A stretch of 64,000 nt of DNA from Cytophagales bacterium (lineage in GTDB: Bacteria > Bacteroidota > Bacteroidia > Cytophagales > Spirosomataceae): positions 1 through 64,000 of the forward strand of contig JAAFJP010000034.1 in assembly GCA_013298125.1 (NCBI GenBank), written 5' to 3'. Position 1 is the first letter of the stretch; the number at the start of each line of letters is the position of its first letter. The translations under genes were made by a program, and so were the position numbers. The notes beneath the pieces are model-generated. The model was not told the DNA's origin and ran no database searches. It saw only the letters and a list, made by a program, of their open reading frames with translations. This document shows positions 63,801-64,000 of the stretch, one piece after another.

Positions 63801-64000
63801 TCAATAAAACGCATCTTCAAAGTGCGTAATTTCAAATTCTGTTTCCGTTTTAAAAGTTATCGAAATAATATCAAAACGGATTTGTTGTTGCCAATTGGTG
63901 TGATAAACGAAGTTGTCGGCGGCTTTGGTTACGAGTCGGACTTTGTTTTTATTGACACTGATTTCGGGGTTGCCAAATTTAGTATTTGTCAAGGACTTCA
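63801..64000 (-). CDS. YraN/UPF0102-family protein, C-terminal end
   Basis: The frame is open from 64000 to the stop at 63801 and gives the C-terminal 65 residues. The segments TKFGNPEISVNKNKVRLV, AADNFVYHTNW and QQQIRFDIISIT match the end of the YraN (UPF0102) family, nuclease-fold proteins of unknown role. The N-terminal part lies beyond the window. Confidence 0.85.
   Translation of the reverse strand, partial: KSLTNTKFGNPEISVNKNKVRLVTKAADNFVYHTNWQQQIRFDIISITFKTETEFEITHFEDAFY

Overview
The window reads as chromosome of a Bacteroidota bacterium, most likely order Cytophagales. Codon use is AT-rich. Promoters match the Bacteroidota -7 element TAnnTTTG and starts lack Shine-Dalgarno sites. 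Secreted proteins include one with a gliding/type IX secretion (T9SS) C-terminal domain. The genus cannot be fixed from sequence alone. No rRNA, tRNA or CRISPR array was seen.

Layout. 1-2980: end of an integrated element, with a tyrosine recombinase followed by four small genes, one of them nucleotidyltransferase-like. 3027-10708: RhlE-type helicase, an Uma2 gene broken by a stop codon, EttA, an AAA ATPase, an FKBP isomerase, and an ECF sigma factor followed by a membrane protein with a C-terminal beta-barrel. 10787-22143: small lipoprotein, arginine decarboxylase, Mpl ligase, a decayed Fic locus, TrpA, MsrC, HisH, AraC regulator and UvrB. 22146-39414: a signalling-rich block. It holds two copies of a LytTR / TPR-histidine-kinase / NarL-type response-regulator module around a pair of secreted proteins, then an operon of Ser/Thr kinase, PP2C phosphatase, membrane protein and FHA-transglutaminase protein, then a third kinase/regulator pair whose kinase has Tyr at the phosphoacceptor His position. 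39491-47241: DUF2256 protein, thioesterase, T9SS type B protein, AlkD, DksA-like protein, glutamate dehydrogenase and GGGP synthase. 47471-52005: a giant LamG/beta-helix protein with a frameshift in a homopolymer, and a LuxR regulator. 52013-64000: holin-like protein, divergent mntH/mntR with a palindromic operator, YifB/ComM, SNF2 helicase, a second DEAD-box helicase, PnuC, endonuclease III and the end of YraN.

The intergenic DNA is unusually structured. Many gaps hold perfect or near-perfect inverted repeats: G/C-rich palindromes, word-like degenerate repeats between convergent genes, and two MITE-like elements with terminal inverted repeats and target-site duplications, one inserted inside an older palindrome. 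Several probably act as bidirectional terminators.

The strongest leads for new biology are three. First, the 22-39 kb signalling block: paralogous two-component modules sharing a 32-nt upstream motif, one pseudokinase-like, next to a kinase/phosphatase/FHA-transglutaminase operon. Second, the integrase-coupled small operon at the left edge. Third, the mntH/mntR control region.
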